Assembly (NCBI GenBank): GCA_037179385.1
Contig: CM074187.1
Location: forward strand, 44,054,879 to 44,118,878
DNA: 64,000 nt
Reading direction: 5' to 3'
Source of the DNA: Holothuria scabra
Lineage: Eukaryota; Echinodermata; Holothuroidea; Aspidochirotida; Holothuriidae
The notes under the pieces were generated by a model. It was not told the DNA's origin. It saw only the letters and a program-made list of their open reading frames with translations, and searched no databases. Below are positions 1 through 35,530 of this stretch, one piece after another. Position 1 is the first letter of the stretch, and the number at the start of each line of letters is the position of its first letter. The position numbers were made by a program, and so were the translations under genes.

Positions 1-2091
1 GGTTCTCGCAAAATTACATTTTATGTTTCAGGTAGGCTATTCCAGAGCCTGTGAATCCTGAGGTAGTAACTGTATGGAACTTTTAGGTAATCAAATGCAT
101 TATCAATTACATTTATATTTATGGCTATTTGGCAGAATTATACATTTTCATCAATAAACCATTTTTTTGTATGTGTGGTAGGAGAAAGGGGGAGGGAGGA
201 GTGAGTGAAAGTGACGTCAGTCTTAGCCATTCTCTTATAACTTTTGCCACTGAAGTTGTGTGAATAAATAAAGCTGAAGGGGACATAACCCTATTTTGAG
301 CACAGGTCCCCCTCCCCAGTAAATCTAGACCAGATACTCAAGGAAAACAAAGTCCATGTCCACAAAAGCTGTGTGTAGGTTGGATAGGTATACTATCTGC
401 ATAAGCTCTCAGAGACAGACCTATCAGTGAGTTAGATGTAGGTTTATAATGACATACTAATGCAAATGTGTTATGTAGTGTAGACTCGGTAGATACGTAA
501 AGTTATACATCTTGCAAATTCATGTATGGTGCAAGTCCTCCTGTTTAGTAAACTCTTATGACAAGCAGTGAATACTGTGGGTATAGAATGCTTTCACTTA
601 CATCACAAGCCCTGCCCCTTTTGAAAGACAGAAACTAGAGTATGCTAGCTGGTGTAACTAGCTGAGAAGCAGGTGACAATCCACCTGACACTCTTGCACT
701 GAAACACTTGAGTTTTAACTGTCAGTGGGTGTGGCTTACCAATTGTGACGCAACATGAAAGCACTCTATATTCTACAACCCCTGCAGATGTCATCACCTG
801 TATTTTAGGCAATATGGACATTCCTAAATATGTTTGGTGGATGCCACAGATCCCTTATGACTGGAACCACAGACACCTTGAGCCAGAACAATGAGCTAAG
901 GAGTCCAAACCATTGATACTGTTGAAAAACTGGAAATACAAATAATTGAATTGTAAGGCAAACCAAAATTCCACAAAAGGCAGATGACCCCTGACCTAAG
1001 CTTTGCAAATGCCTTGCTAATTAACTGTGTAGTGAAATGGATAGTGAAATATCATTAAAAAAATAACTTCATTTTTTTTATCAAATCACTCCTTCAGAGG
1101 GGTTTAACATAGTCTGTCATATTGGATATGGAAATACAGATCAACAAAACTCAGTTGCCCGTGTGCTAACATAAGTGACTCAGGAAAATTTTAATTTTCA
1201 GTGTCTTCAGCTCTGAAAGTTCCAACTTCCAGACTGATCAAAACTTAGGATATTACTGACATTGGCATAAAAATTTGATCAAACCCAATTGCAAAAGCAT
1301 CAAAATTTGCACTAAGAATGGAAATTATGAAAAGAAAATGTTCAAATATTGCAGAGATTAAAAGACTTAAGTGACATCATGAACACTTTGCTTAGCTTTA
1401 ATGAAGTAAATTAGGAAATATTTAATAGGAACAAAACTGTTTATGTTTTGAAGTATTTGTCTCATCCTTGAAATTTTCAGTCTTTTTAAAGGGCTAATTC
1501 TCTCACTTGAACTACAATTTTTGTAGTAGCCCACAAAAATTCTCAAAAGGCACAGCTCTTTGATTGACAGCTAGTTCAAAAACTCATATAACACAGCATG
1601 TGCTGTACTGACAGAGTTTTACCTACACACTGAGGTCTTCTACAATCACTCTGAAGCAATAAACTGTGATTTGCTTAGCACCTTGTGAATGAAACAGGTT
1701 AGGAGCAGAGTCAAAATTAAATATTCCACTTCAAAATATTATATCACTCTCTAAAACCAATACATTCTTACGTATGAACTCCTTTGGTAAGGCTTTTCAA
1801 GTTTGTTAAAAAATTACGAGATTCCAGAAACATTTGACAATTTTTGTCATGCTGGCGTTGGAAAGCTGGAAAGAGTAATGGATGGATGCAAGGTGTCTTC
1901 TCTTTCGGTCCTGGTGAGGAGTAATAGCACGATTAAAGATACAGCACTCATTGTTTTTAAGGTGATAATCTATACAAGCTTTACATCATGGTGTTCCTCT
2001 TAGGGTGTCAAGTCACCCACTGCTGTGTTGAAACATTGTTCCTTGTAAAGGTGTTAGGCCACCATACATTTAATTTGAGCAGAGGTTGATT
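1..2091. other. 3' flank of LRRC71, no gene recognised
   Basis: This AT-rich stretch lies downstream of the LRRC71 stop codon, which is on the minus strand. It probably includes the 3' UTR near 2,091. I see no exon with a plausible splice frame and no recognisable protein on either strand. Confidence 0.5.
2069..2074 (-). terminator. candidate poly(A) signal ATTAAA for LRRC71
   Basis: On the minus strand the variant hexamer ATTAAA lies 17 nt after the LRRC71 stop codon (TAG, 2,092-2,094). A cleavage site near 2,050 would give a very short 3' UTR. Other ATTAAA-like hexamers occur further down, for example near 1,398, so the choice is uncertain. Confidence 0.3.
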
Positions 2092-25639
<23,548 letters not shown>

Positions 25640-25718
25640 CCTCTATTCTGTAACTGACAAAGAAATGCAAAGAAAATGCTTTTTAATGTAACATAAATTT
25701 TATTGTGAATAAAGCATC

Positions 25719-26132
25719 AGTAACACTGCAACAAAGTTGGATCGGATTCAGATCTGATTTTTGTGAGTTTTGTTAAAATCTTCTCCACCTCTGAAAAAGT
25801 AAAAAAAAAAAAAAAATTGCCAACCTGTTCTAATATATGGGTTGTACCCCAGGACTATGGAAATTAAATTTTTGCTGATTATTTTGTGACATCACATTGA
25901 TAGGCAGATTTTATCAAACTTCACTGTCCCAAAAAAAATGTATGTGAGCATGGCGTCACAAAAAAATCAGGTGGCATTTTATTTTCACAGACGTTTGAAG
26001 CAAATCATGTTTACACTGGTTGGCAAATTCTTGGCCCTTTCTGAACAGAGATGGAGAAGATTTTGACATAAACATGAAAAAATGGGATCAGAATCCGATT
26101 TGAATTCCTTGTAGTTTGACCATGGCTTAACA
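25719..26132. mobile_element. TIR element (TTTGGATCGGATTC family) next to the LRRC71 start
   Basis: The left end contains GTTGGATCGGATTCAGATCT and the right end GAATCCGATTTGAATTCC, so they are inverted. The interior, around CATCACATTGATAGGCAGAT and GAAGCAAAT, matches the right half of the element at 60.05-61.45 kb. It ends about 80 bp upstream of the LRRC71 ATG and must overlap its promoter or 5' UTR intron. Confidence 0.65.
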
Positions 26133-26307
26133 GTAAAATTTGTATCATCACAAGTGTGGAACTGGATGAGAATACAATATTTACTTTCCTTCCTACCTGA
26201 CCTATATTTTTCTTGACTGAAAGTCTAAGTGAAATTATGATCTGCACTAGGGCAATGGTAAAAAAATAAAAGCTGAAATTAGAATATACAAGGACTACAG
26301 TATGTAG

Positions 26308-26492
26308 CAGTGTTGTAACAAGGCACGACTCGAGTCACTTCCTCTCAAAATGATAGTGACTCGATAGAATTCAGGAGTAATTTCCCCATTGATATAGTAC
26401 AGTGACTCGAGTCAATGACTCGACTCAAGTCACTTAAAATTTTGAAAACTGGTGACTCGAGTCACTAATCTAGTGACTCGATTACAACACTG
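26308..26492. mobile_element. 185-bp hAT-type MITE with GACTCGA palindromes
   Basis: The TIR CAGTGTTGTAA / TTACAACACTG is perfect over 11 bp. The 8-bp target duplication GTATGTAG is perfect (26,300-26,307 and 26,493-26,500). The interior holds six GACTCGA motifs, three within the palindrome GACTCGAGTC. An 8-bp duplication and a CAGTG start are hAT hallmarks. Confidence 0.88.
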
Positions 26493-26500
26493 GTATGTAG

Positions 26501-27600
26501 GTTAATAGTTACTTGGGAGTTTGACAAAATTTTTGTTCTAGTGCACCCAAGGAACGTTCCTCCAGCCCTTCTCCTAACTTTATGGAAAGAATGTATACTG
26601 CATCTTCAACAAAGTTTTACAAAATCATTTTTCTTTTCAAAGTCCAGTTCTTTAATGTGAATTGATTAAAACTGATGGAGTGGGAAAAAATGTTGGATGA
26701 AGAACGAAGGCTGAGGATAAGACTTATTACACAAATTCAAGCAAACAAACAGCACACACAGCTTAAAACATATTACTCCTAAGTACAGGGCTTTGGTTTA
26801 GGGAAAGAACAGCAAATTTGCCAATTAGTGGCTGCTTTTTGATTGACTTCAACTCTAAATGATGCAGATAAGTAACCCTCATTACAGCATAAACCTTGAG
26901 TTATTTCCACATGAAGGGGCTCTGCATGGTCATCAGGATATGATCCTTATAAGCGGTAAACTACGTAGCATAGGTTTGTGCATACATGCAATGAGCAAGC
27001 CTGCATTCTTTTCACTACAAAAATCTTTGGCATGGCCACCAACTCCTTCTTGGTGTGCTGGCAGGTAAACACTGCTTGACCTGGTGTACTGGCAGGCCAA
27101 ATACACCTACACATGATTGTCAGTTTATTCCTTGTATGTTAAAGCCTTCACGCACACATCCCAAGTGACCCGCATCTCTTGCGCTTGATCCACATTTGAA
27201 CAATCAAACTTACTGACCTGCCCAGCTGTCTGAAAAACCCACGATTAAAATCTCCATAGTGTTCTTAGAGAACCACACAAATTAAATAATTCAGCTTACT
27301 GGTAACCTCAGTAAATTGTATAGATCTCACACATTCAACTGCTTGGGATGCAAATACAATGCATACATATGGACCTATCATTGCTGTTACAACATCGCTA
27401 TTGGCTAATCTTCGCAGCAGGTATTAAACATGTTCCTGCCACTGAGTAAATGGTGAAATGATGACATGCACCGTGGCTTTCAATAGCAAAAATGAATGCC
27501 CACTTTGCAGCTAGAGGCTGGCTTGTCTCAGAGTTTGACAAGGAACGACGAACGTTCTTGACAGTCTTGGCATTACTTGACCAAATCTTTTCATGGCTAG
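26501..27600. other. No gene recognised
   Basis: Single-copy-looking AT-rich sequence upstream of LRRC71. It may contain a non-coding first exon of that gene, but I cannot identify one. Confidence 0.4.
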
Positions 27601-27635
27601 AATGCCATGCGAGATGTATGAAGAGACTGGATATC

Positions 27636-28430
27636 ACTTGCCTCGAATTTTGAGGAATGCAAGTGTGAATTCACACCATCACTCACCTCAAATCACTGTG
27701 AGGAGTGTGAATTTTTGCACCAGGGTTTGTAGGTTTCTTCTATGGTGTGAAAAAACACAGAAAAAACATGGTTTCTCCACTTGGAAGAAATAGGTTTCCA
27801 GTTTCTTCCACTTAAAGTGGTAGAAACTGGAAGAAACTCAGTATCTGAATCAAACTACGATCTACTGTAATACTGTCTGTCCAGCTTTCATAGGGTTAAC
27901 CTAGGCTAAGGCACAAATACTGTATGCATACAGTATGCATACAGTATAGGCCTACAGTTCATGCATAATTAACTCTCATGCTATGTTGTTAACTGTTATT
28001 TGACATCATAGTGAAAGCTGTAATAGGGAGTCACACATTTGCATATATTTTTTGTCAACAGTGTTTGGTACTATAAGAACCCTCACTGAGTATTGCAATC
28101 ACCATCTTTGTGTAAATCCAGTAAGCTTCCTCCTGCCAGTTTCCACATACCTGCTGGATGGACTACTTTAGTGTATTTTTCTTTTTAGGATTTCATGTTA
28201 AAGTTTAAACTTGTAAGAACTTGACAAAAATTGACAAGGAAAGTTTTTGAAAAATGTTAGAATTTGCATTTCTCACAGTGTTTTATACTGCAAGTTTCAT
28301 CCACTATTGAAGACATCTACTTGAGAAACTATTGCTCTGTTGCAAAATGATCATTCCACAATTTGATTTAGTTTCTTCCAATTTCTTCCACTTTTCTGGA
28401 AGAAACTGAACCATTTTGCACACCTACAGT
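27636..28430. repeat. Repeat-derived region with TTTCTTCCA palindromes
   Basis: It begins with the inverted partner of the 24.45-kb repeat. It then holds an inverted pair around 27,790-27,840 (GTTTCCAGTTTCTTCC and GGAAGAAAC) and again at 28,370-28,405 (TTTCTTCCACTTTTCTGGAA). It looks like the decayed ends of a TIR element. Confidence 0.45.
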
Positions 28431-28598
28431 AGAAGAAGATGGAAGCATTTTTATATCTATACTGAAACAGCACACCTATGACACTCTTTACTTTCCTGAG
28501 GAGTGTGATTTGTAGAACACCTGGGAAATGTAAAACTCAAGGCCTGACATAGCATCAGCTGGACCAATGGACCGAAATTCTTCCTGCTAAACATGAAG

Positions 28599-28682
28599 AC
28601 AGACAGTGTACCACTTTATCAGTGGTAGAAATATGATAACACAGACAATGTACCACTTTATCAGTGGTAGAAATATGATAAC
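28599..28682 (+). repeat. Tandem duplication, 2 x 42 bp
   Basis: Two adjacent 42-bp copies starting ACAGACAGTGTACCAC and ACAGACAATGTACCAC differ at one base. Each contains the short hairpin TACCACTTTATCAGTGGTA. Confidence 0.9.
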
Positions 28683-28846
28683 AATACCAACCACTGACTA
28701 GTCCAAGCTGTTCTTTCATGTTTGGGAGTGTTATATATAATATCCAAGAAATTAATGTCTGTTGTTAAAAGATTTAAACTATGATCTCTAGCATTTACTT
28801 CATTACTACATTCTTTGTATGTGTACAGTAAGTTATTAAGTTGGGG

Positions 28847-29406
28847 TTAAAGGGGAAAAATTTAATATTGATATGTAAAAGAGGAACCAAATGCACACAG
28901 TGTGGTGAAAGTTCCATTCAAATCGGACATGTATTTCTTGAGATATCAGTAAATGAAGTGAGTAGATTTGTGTTCAAAAGTGAGTTTGAGGGCAGCAGAG
29001 CTTATATCACATCCTCACATTGACAAGGAATGCTTTGTTTCCCTTTGTTTTATCAGACTGTTGTGTTGACCTTGAAGTTAATAAGAGTATGACCTCCCTG
29101 TGAGCGATGCAAAGTTTGTGAAATTCTCATGCCACTTATGCAATCACATTTTAATAATATGGGATATTGTTGAGGAGAAAATCCATTCTAAAGTTTAAAG
29201 AAAAACAAAAGACTGCCCATTAATGTGGGGATGTGATGTCATTTGTGCTTGCTTCAAGTTCACTTTTTGTTGAAAATGTGAAAACTTTACATGCTCATAT
29301 CTTGAGAACCACACATCGGATTTCAATGCAAATTTCACCAAAATGCTCAGAATAAGTACTTCTCTAACATACCAAATCCTGTTGTGACCTTAAACCCTTC
29401 TTTTAA
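28847..29406 (+). mobile_element. 560-bp TTAA-ended MITE, copy 1
   Basis: The ends are imperfect inverted repeats (TTAAAGGGG...; right end inverted TTAAAAGAAGGGTTTAAGG). It is a direct copy of 59,478-60,038 over its full length. TTAA at both boundaries fits piggyBac-type target choice, but no transposase is present to confirm it. Confidence 0.8.
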
Positions 29407-31500
29407 ATACTAGGGCTGTGAACATGTAGCGATTAATGGCTAAATGATTGCATGTGTAATAAACATTTAGTACAAAGCTACAAGCCTTTAATTGCAAAAC
29501 TTGTTTTTGACATTTTGTTGGAGTGTACAAATGGATAGGAAAAATTTTTTTCATCCATTTGTATACTCTGATGATCCCTGGTTTTTGTTAAATGGAACAT
29601 TCTGGGCATATTTGAACTTGTAGGCTTCAAAGTTTCAGAATAATTTGATTTTACCATGCAAGATAACAACAATAACTTCTTCTGCATTTCATTCAGTATC
29701 AATCACTACATACTAAAATTATTATTTTTTTTTGTGATAAGGTAATCGCGATTAATCCCTAACGATCGCAAATTTTTGAGGTTAAAAGTTATTTTGCTAA
29801 ATGCTCACAGTCCTTTTAAACACAGTGTGGTATGCTTTTAGTGAGTGATGCCGTGTTTGCAGTTGTGTGGCATGGTCCACCTGTCGGTACAGTGACATAT
29901 CAAGTTGTCGTTTGCAAACAGAGTGTTCGGGCTCTTACAAACTGTACTGGTACTGCACCAAAACAGAAAAATCAAGACAACAATAACCAATGCATAATTT
30001 GTGATTGGGAAAGGTTTCAGTCATTGCATGTTTGTGAGTATCTGTATGTTTCCGCAAATCTGTTGACACTATTTCTCTAGGTTACTGCAAAAAATTCTGT
30101 ACTTCACTGAAATTTTTTGCCTAACCTAGCAAAATTGTGTCTGATTTGCCAAAAAAATTCCATTTTGCATGTAGACACTTAAATAATTAAAAAAATTTCA
30201 AAAAAAGGGAGGGGGCCACCTATTAAACCTCTCCCCCAGGCCAGTGATACACCTACAGACAGTTCAGATTTGGACCCCCATCTAGCTTAACTTGGGAGCT
30301 ACATATGCTTAATGTTAAGCCTTCATGGCTTAGGTCTAGGCTTACTTGAATTAATGCCAAGTAAAGAAAAAAAATGTTTCACATCAGCTTTTTGCAAAAG
30401 GAGGAGCACGAAGGGCTTTTTCATTTTTTATTTACAATAGGTTTTCTGCAGTCCTCAGTACATTCGTTTTAGAGGATATGTGTAAATGTTACTTGTAGAC
30501 ACATAGAGCTGATCAAAATTTCCACATGCGAAGTCATTAAAAAATTTGTGGAAGTTTTGGTCCCATCGACACTTTGTGCATACAGTACCAGGGTTTCAAC
30601 AGCTTATTCGCTGACCGTGACCTAATGATGGAGCACATGAATATTATGATGAACAGGTATTTCTCAAAATTAGGCCTATAATGCCATTTGCACAACATGC
30701 CCACCGAGTGGACTGGTGTCAGTCCTGTACATATACTACTACATTCCCAATACAACAATATGATGCATGTATTGATTTCAGCTACATAGATAAATCACTA
30801 GTCTGTGGTTACAGTTGCTCTTTCCATACTATCGATCTCTACTGTATGTTAGATGAGACTGTCATGAGAACATGAAATGACTTGCCTGCGAAACTTCATG
30901 TATGTTGATGTGGATCATCGTGTCACACAGTACTAGTGAAGATACATGGAGTGATAGCAGTGGCAGTATAGGAAGCTAGCACAGTGTCTAATTTTACATA
31001 TCCTTGAAAGGTGTGATCGGAAAGCCGTTACTGCATAAAAGACGACTTTGCCAGTAAATATTTTTGTAAAAGTATTTTGTTATTTTTGTTTTTGTTCACA
31101 TTGTTCCATACAAAAAAAATAAAAAATAATTCCATGCGGCTCCCAGAAGGGAAGCTGGCAGGGACACGAAACATATTTTTTTTATCGTGCCTTATAGGCC
31201 TAGCCTAGACCTACAGGCTAAATGGGAATTTTCAAAAACCCACACCTTAACATTAAAAGTAACCCATCAGTCTTCATTCACAACTTCTCCAAAAAAAAGC
31301 CACCACAGACTGAACAGTTAACATTCAAATGGCCAACATTCAACTAGGGAGAAACATCCAAATGCAAAACAAGTGCTGCCTGCGCTGAACGATCATCACT
31401 AATGTTAGGCCAACTTTGGCAAAACCTCAAATTGCGTGGGCACTAATTCTAGTGGACATCCCAATGTTTGGATATTTGTATGTTCCAATGTCTCTAGGAA
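29407..31500. other. No gene recognised
   Basis: AT-rich intergenic sequence with short homopolymer runs. I found no domain, no spliced frame and no clear element ends. Confidence 0.4.
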
Positions 31501-31519
31501 CATGTGTTCCCACAAAAAT

Positions 31520-31610
31520 TTACTTTGGTACTCCTACTCCTAGCCTAAGCCGGTTACAGTTAGTTTCCGCCCTTGCTACTTTCCGCCCCTCAAAAACAGT
31601 GTTTTCCACC
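31520..31610. repeat. Diverged third copy of the TTTCCGCCC repeat
   Basis: Motifs ACTTTGGT, CCTAAGCCGG and TTTCCGCCC...TTTCCGCCCC follow the same order as the outer end of the repeat at 48.84-49.15 kb. Short and diverged. Confidence 0.5.
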
Positions 31611-31764
31611 CCATTTATTTTTAGCAGTAAACATCTTTTTGGGAGGCAAAAAGTTATGGAATGGAATATGATTTCAGTGGTACTTTTGTCAAATGAAGAT
31701 TCCATCAACTTTTCCTTAAAGTTTCAAACTTCATCGATGTCTTTTACTATTCAATGAGACGCCC

Positions 31765-32370
31765 GTTACTGGCTGGATCTGGATCTGGAAAAATACTGCA
31801 CAACACTCCTGGTGGAGTCAAACATGCAGGGTTGAGTGTGCGCATGTACTTAGTCGTCCCGTCTGAGGATCCTCAAGGCTGCGCTCTTGAACTGCTTGGG
31901 GTCCTCGAGATCTGTAATGTTCTGGGGGAGTAGGTTCCAGTCTCTGACGGTCCGAGGAAAGAAACTGTATTTGTAGCAGTCCTTATTGGTTGGTATATTT
32001 GTAAAGCTATTAGAATGGTGATGCCTGGAGGGCCGCCGGACCGGTTGTAGGTTGTTGATTGGCAAGGCTAGGAGGCCCAATCTGGCTTTGTGAAAAATTG
32101 CTAGCCTGCTGGCAGTATGCCTGTTTTTGAGACTATCCCACCCTAGGTCATTTAACATTTCAGTCACACTACTATTGGGGGAATAGTCATTATAAACAAA
32201 CCTAGCAGCCCTACATTGAATTTGCTCAACCTTATTGGATAGGGAAATGGTGTAGGGATCCCAAACAGAAGATGAATACTCCAATAAAGGCCTAACAAGC
32301 GTGAGATAGGCATTAGCTTTAACACTCCTGGGGCAGGAGTATAAATTTCTTTTAATAAATGGCATGTTGA
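31765..32370 (-). mobile_element. 5'-truncated non-LTR retrotransposon (LINE), RT C-terminal part
   Basis: A continuous minus-strand frame of about 171 codons (31,850-32,365) includes FIKRNLYSCPRSVKANAYLT, LVRPLLEYSSSVWDPYT, QCRAARFV and FPRTVRDWNLLP, the C-terminal signature of CR1/L2/Jockey-like reverse transcriptases. The catalytic RT motifs are missing, so this is a dead 5' truncation. The frame is intact to its stop, so it is not very old. Confidence 0.9.
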
Positions 32371-32695
32371 CCTCTCTCCAAGGAACATTCTCACTGTAGA
32401 CTTCGGTATACTAATACGTAGTTATGTACAGGTATACGGTATTCAGTACTGTGAACCATTGTTCACACAATCAGCATAAGCCTACCTACAAACAAGCGGA
32501 CTACCTATACGTAAAAAAATACAAGTCTGTGACTAGACTTACTGTTTAGAAAAAGGGTCATACAATTCATTCTTTTGGATGAGGATAATGAAAACTTTTT
32601 AGGCCTATCCACAAATTTCATTGTTTTCTTGCACTTGGATTTGAAATTTGAAGTTTTTTGAAATTTTTAACACTTGTAAGTTCAAACTTTTATTT

Positions 32696-33029
32696 CCGCC
32701 CCAAGATTTTTAGGGGTGGAAAGTAATGGGCGGAAAATAGCGAGGGCAGAAAAAACGGACCCCGCCTAAGCCTACCGACAATGTACAGTACTTTGGTGCT
32801 GACAAAAACACACTCTGGTGCCAATAGAAATTTAATTTGATGCCAATAAAAATGTACTTTGGAGCTGATGAAAGTGTACCAGTCTTTGGCACCGTTTTGT
32901 TGGAACATAGAGATTTAACTCAGGCCAAACTGTTAGGCCTAACCCCTTGCCTAATTCTAATCTAAATAAGAGCCAGTGTGTAGTTGTAACTGTAGCTAGC
33001 CTAAATGTAACTCACTAGCCTAGCCTAGG
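32696..33029 (+). repeat. Left arm of a 16-kb-spaced inverted repeat
   Basis: About 330 bp from CCGCCCCAAGATTTTTAGG to CCTAGCCTAGG reappears reverse complemented at 48,837-49,153 with high identity. The outer end forms a small hairpin (TTTCCGCCC and GGGCGGAAA). Confidence 0.85.
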
Positions 33030-33035
33030 GTCACT

Positions 33036-33738
33036 TTGGGTATTCTCGGACGTCGGGTGTTCTCAGACAGTGGTTTATAATTTAAGTCACTGACTAACGA
33101 TAGTTTGATTGATTTTTCACACCACGCAGTTGTTTCATAGATATCTGTATGCAGTCTGCATAGTCACATCTGTAGATCATGAAGCCTTCTCATTTTCAAG
33201 AAAATGGAACCTGATTGCAGCAATATATTTCAGTTTGAAAATTCCTTGGCACATTTCCAAGTGTGCAAGACCTTGGAAATTTTCATGCCGGGCTGTAAAT
33301 TTTTGTAGAAAAATTCATGTTATGAGAAAAATGGTTTTTTTGATTGCCACAAGTTTCGTTAAAACGTTAGTAAGCACAATACTGTGCTATATGCCTTCAC
33401 ATGGTTTTACAGCACAGTTCAACTAGTGCTGTCTCTGTTGGGTGTTTTCGGACAGTACACAAACCTACATACATGTCCACACTAATATGTACGCATACGT
33501 ATGCCTACTGTATATGTGTATGCGTAGTGGAAAAGAATGACAATATGAAATGGTTCTCAAGAAAACTTAACTCAATTTTTTCTGACTAAATTTTGTGTTG
33601 GGACATTTAACAAAGATTAAATGGATAATTTCTCTATCATTTGATGTGTATTTTCTGATAGGCCCTATTAAGTAATAATATTATTGAAATAGTAAAGCAT
33701 CCGAGAACACCCGATAGTGTCCGACAATACCCAACATA
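33036..33738. mobile_element. TIR element with TTGGGTATTnTCGGAC ends
   Basis: The left end (33,036 on, TTTGGGTATTCTCGGAC then GGGTGTTCTCAGAC) and the right end (33,698-33,737, inverted TTGGGTATTGTCGGAC then GGGTGTTCTCGGA) are inverted over about 38 bp. Further copies of the end sequence lie at about 33,437 and 34,850-34,872, suggesting nesting or chained insertion. No coding frame. Confidence 0.6.
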
Positions 33739-33875
33739 CACATAACATTTTCTAAGTGCTGTGTTAGGTCTCTGTACGTATGCGTAGATCCAATACATAT
33801 CTGGGGCACATTAGTACAGTTGTGCCTATCGATGTATCAGGTTAGCATCGGTGTAGTGCAAGTGTGTTGGAAGCT

Positions 33876-34800
33876 ATAACATAACATAACATAACATAAC
33901 AGGTTAAAGGGCAAAGGAGGGCTGCAAAGGCCCCATAAGATGCCCTGTAATCCAAAAAAAACCCCCAAAACAAAGCAAACCACCAACACCTAAAGAGCCC
34001 AGAAAGATTAGATTCTACCACAGTCATGGAAAAACTTGTCAATATTAACCTTAAAACGGTGCACTGATGTGGAGCTAACAACCCACTCAGGCAGGCTATT
34101 CCACTCACTAACAACCCTATGAGAGAAACTGAACTTCCTAATGTCAAGTCTAGCAAAAGACTTTTCAAGCTTTTTGCAATGGCCTCTAACCCGAGGATTA
34201 CTCTGGACCTTTAAATAACTGCAAGCTAACAAAGGATTCCCTCCAGATAGAAATTTGTATACCTGGAGCATGTCCCCCCTAATCCTTCTCAGCTCCAAAG
34301 TGGTAAGCCCAAGCAGCTTAAGCCTTTGGGAATAAGGTAGATTTTTAACCTCAGGTATGAGTCGGGTAGCTCTCTTCTGAGCTTGTTCTAAAAGCAATTT
34401 GTCCTTTTCAGAGAAGGGACTCCAGGCCTGTGCAGCATAGTCGAGATGGGGTCGAACCAGCTGCTTATACAAATTTAGCACAATTTCTTTACTAAAACTC
34501 TTAAAATTCCTCCTGATCAACTGCCTAGATGACTTTAAATCTCCTGTAATAACTATACCAAGGTCTTTCTCAGAAGTCACTTTGTTCAAATTAGTACCAT
34601 TCATAGTATAATCATGGTGGGGATTCTTACTTAGAACCAAAGTGGAGGACTTTGCACTTATCAGCATTAAAAGACATTTGCCAAGTCTGAGACCATGAAA
34701 ATAACCTATCCAGATCTTTCTGAAGCAATAAAGAATCATCCTTTCCTCCAACCTTCCTATAGAGCTTTGTATCATCAGCAAACTTACTTATACTGGAAGT
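33876..34800 (-). mobile_element. 5'-truncated LINE fragment with FADD motif and (GTTAT)n tail
   Basis: The minus strand encodes SKFADDTKLYRKVGGKDD (RT motif C) near 34,780. After a frameshift near 34,640 it continues with VTSEKDLGIVITGDLKSS, VRPHLDYAAQAWSP, QKRATRLIPEV and FSHRVVSEWNSLP to a stop at 34,008. The element ends in GTTAT repeats (33,878-33,902). Truncated just before motif C and frameshifted, so inactive. CR1/Jockey-like. Confidence 0.9.
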
Positions 34801-34872
34801 ACTGATAGAGCTAGCCTAGGCTATAGGCTAGCTAAAGATAAAACCGTCAACTGTCCGACAATACCCAAACGC

Positions 34873-35530
34873 ACCCTAGGTTAAGTGTAAAACAGAGAAA
34901 TAAACAGTAGCTAGTCTGCTAGACTATACCAAACAAACAACACTGCAAATTTTTATTGGCTTAACGTTGTTCCCAAAGCCAAAACAAGATGTAGCCTAAC
35001 GTTAGGTCTAGGCCTAACATAGGCCTAGCAGTAGCATTACAAAAAGTTAACACGTTAGGCTAGCCTATATGTCATTAACGTAGGGCCTAATGTTATACCC
35101 AGCCAAGCATTCGCTCTCTGCTCTGACAGGTAGAAAATTTACCATGAAAAGGACTGTACAACTATAGAATTAACCGATTTTCGTTCTTTGGCATTGGAAA
35201 TCTCCAACTTGACTTGAGAAGTCTTAAATTAGTATCAAATATCAATCGAAACTTTTCTCCTGTTCAAAGTTCGATCAATCCGTGCGGTTTAATGTCTTGG
35301 AAGTTGTTAAATCTGAAACCATTAGCAACAAACTACAGAGCGGATGAGTTTCTTGGTTGTCCATACGTATGTGTAGTACGTAAGTAAACCTAAACATAAC
35401 GCGTAGCTGGCTACGCAAATTTGTATTTCATCTTTCAGTCTGAAGCTGGCACAGCATTCAGGCTCACATTCGATCGGCCTCTCATTTTAGCTAGTACAGA
35501 ATTCAGTACGGTGGGATAATTCGGGGAAGG
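34873..35530. other. No gene recognised; AGGCCTA/CTAGGC-rich
   Basis: It contains a dense group of CCTAACGTTAGG- and TAGGCCTA-like words near 34,990-35,100. No coding sequence seen. Confidence 0.4.

Noticed and set aside
28599..28682. Possible CRISPR-like or regulatory array
   Set aside because: Only two adjacent copies with no spacers, in a eukaryotic intergenic region. A simple tandem duplication.
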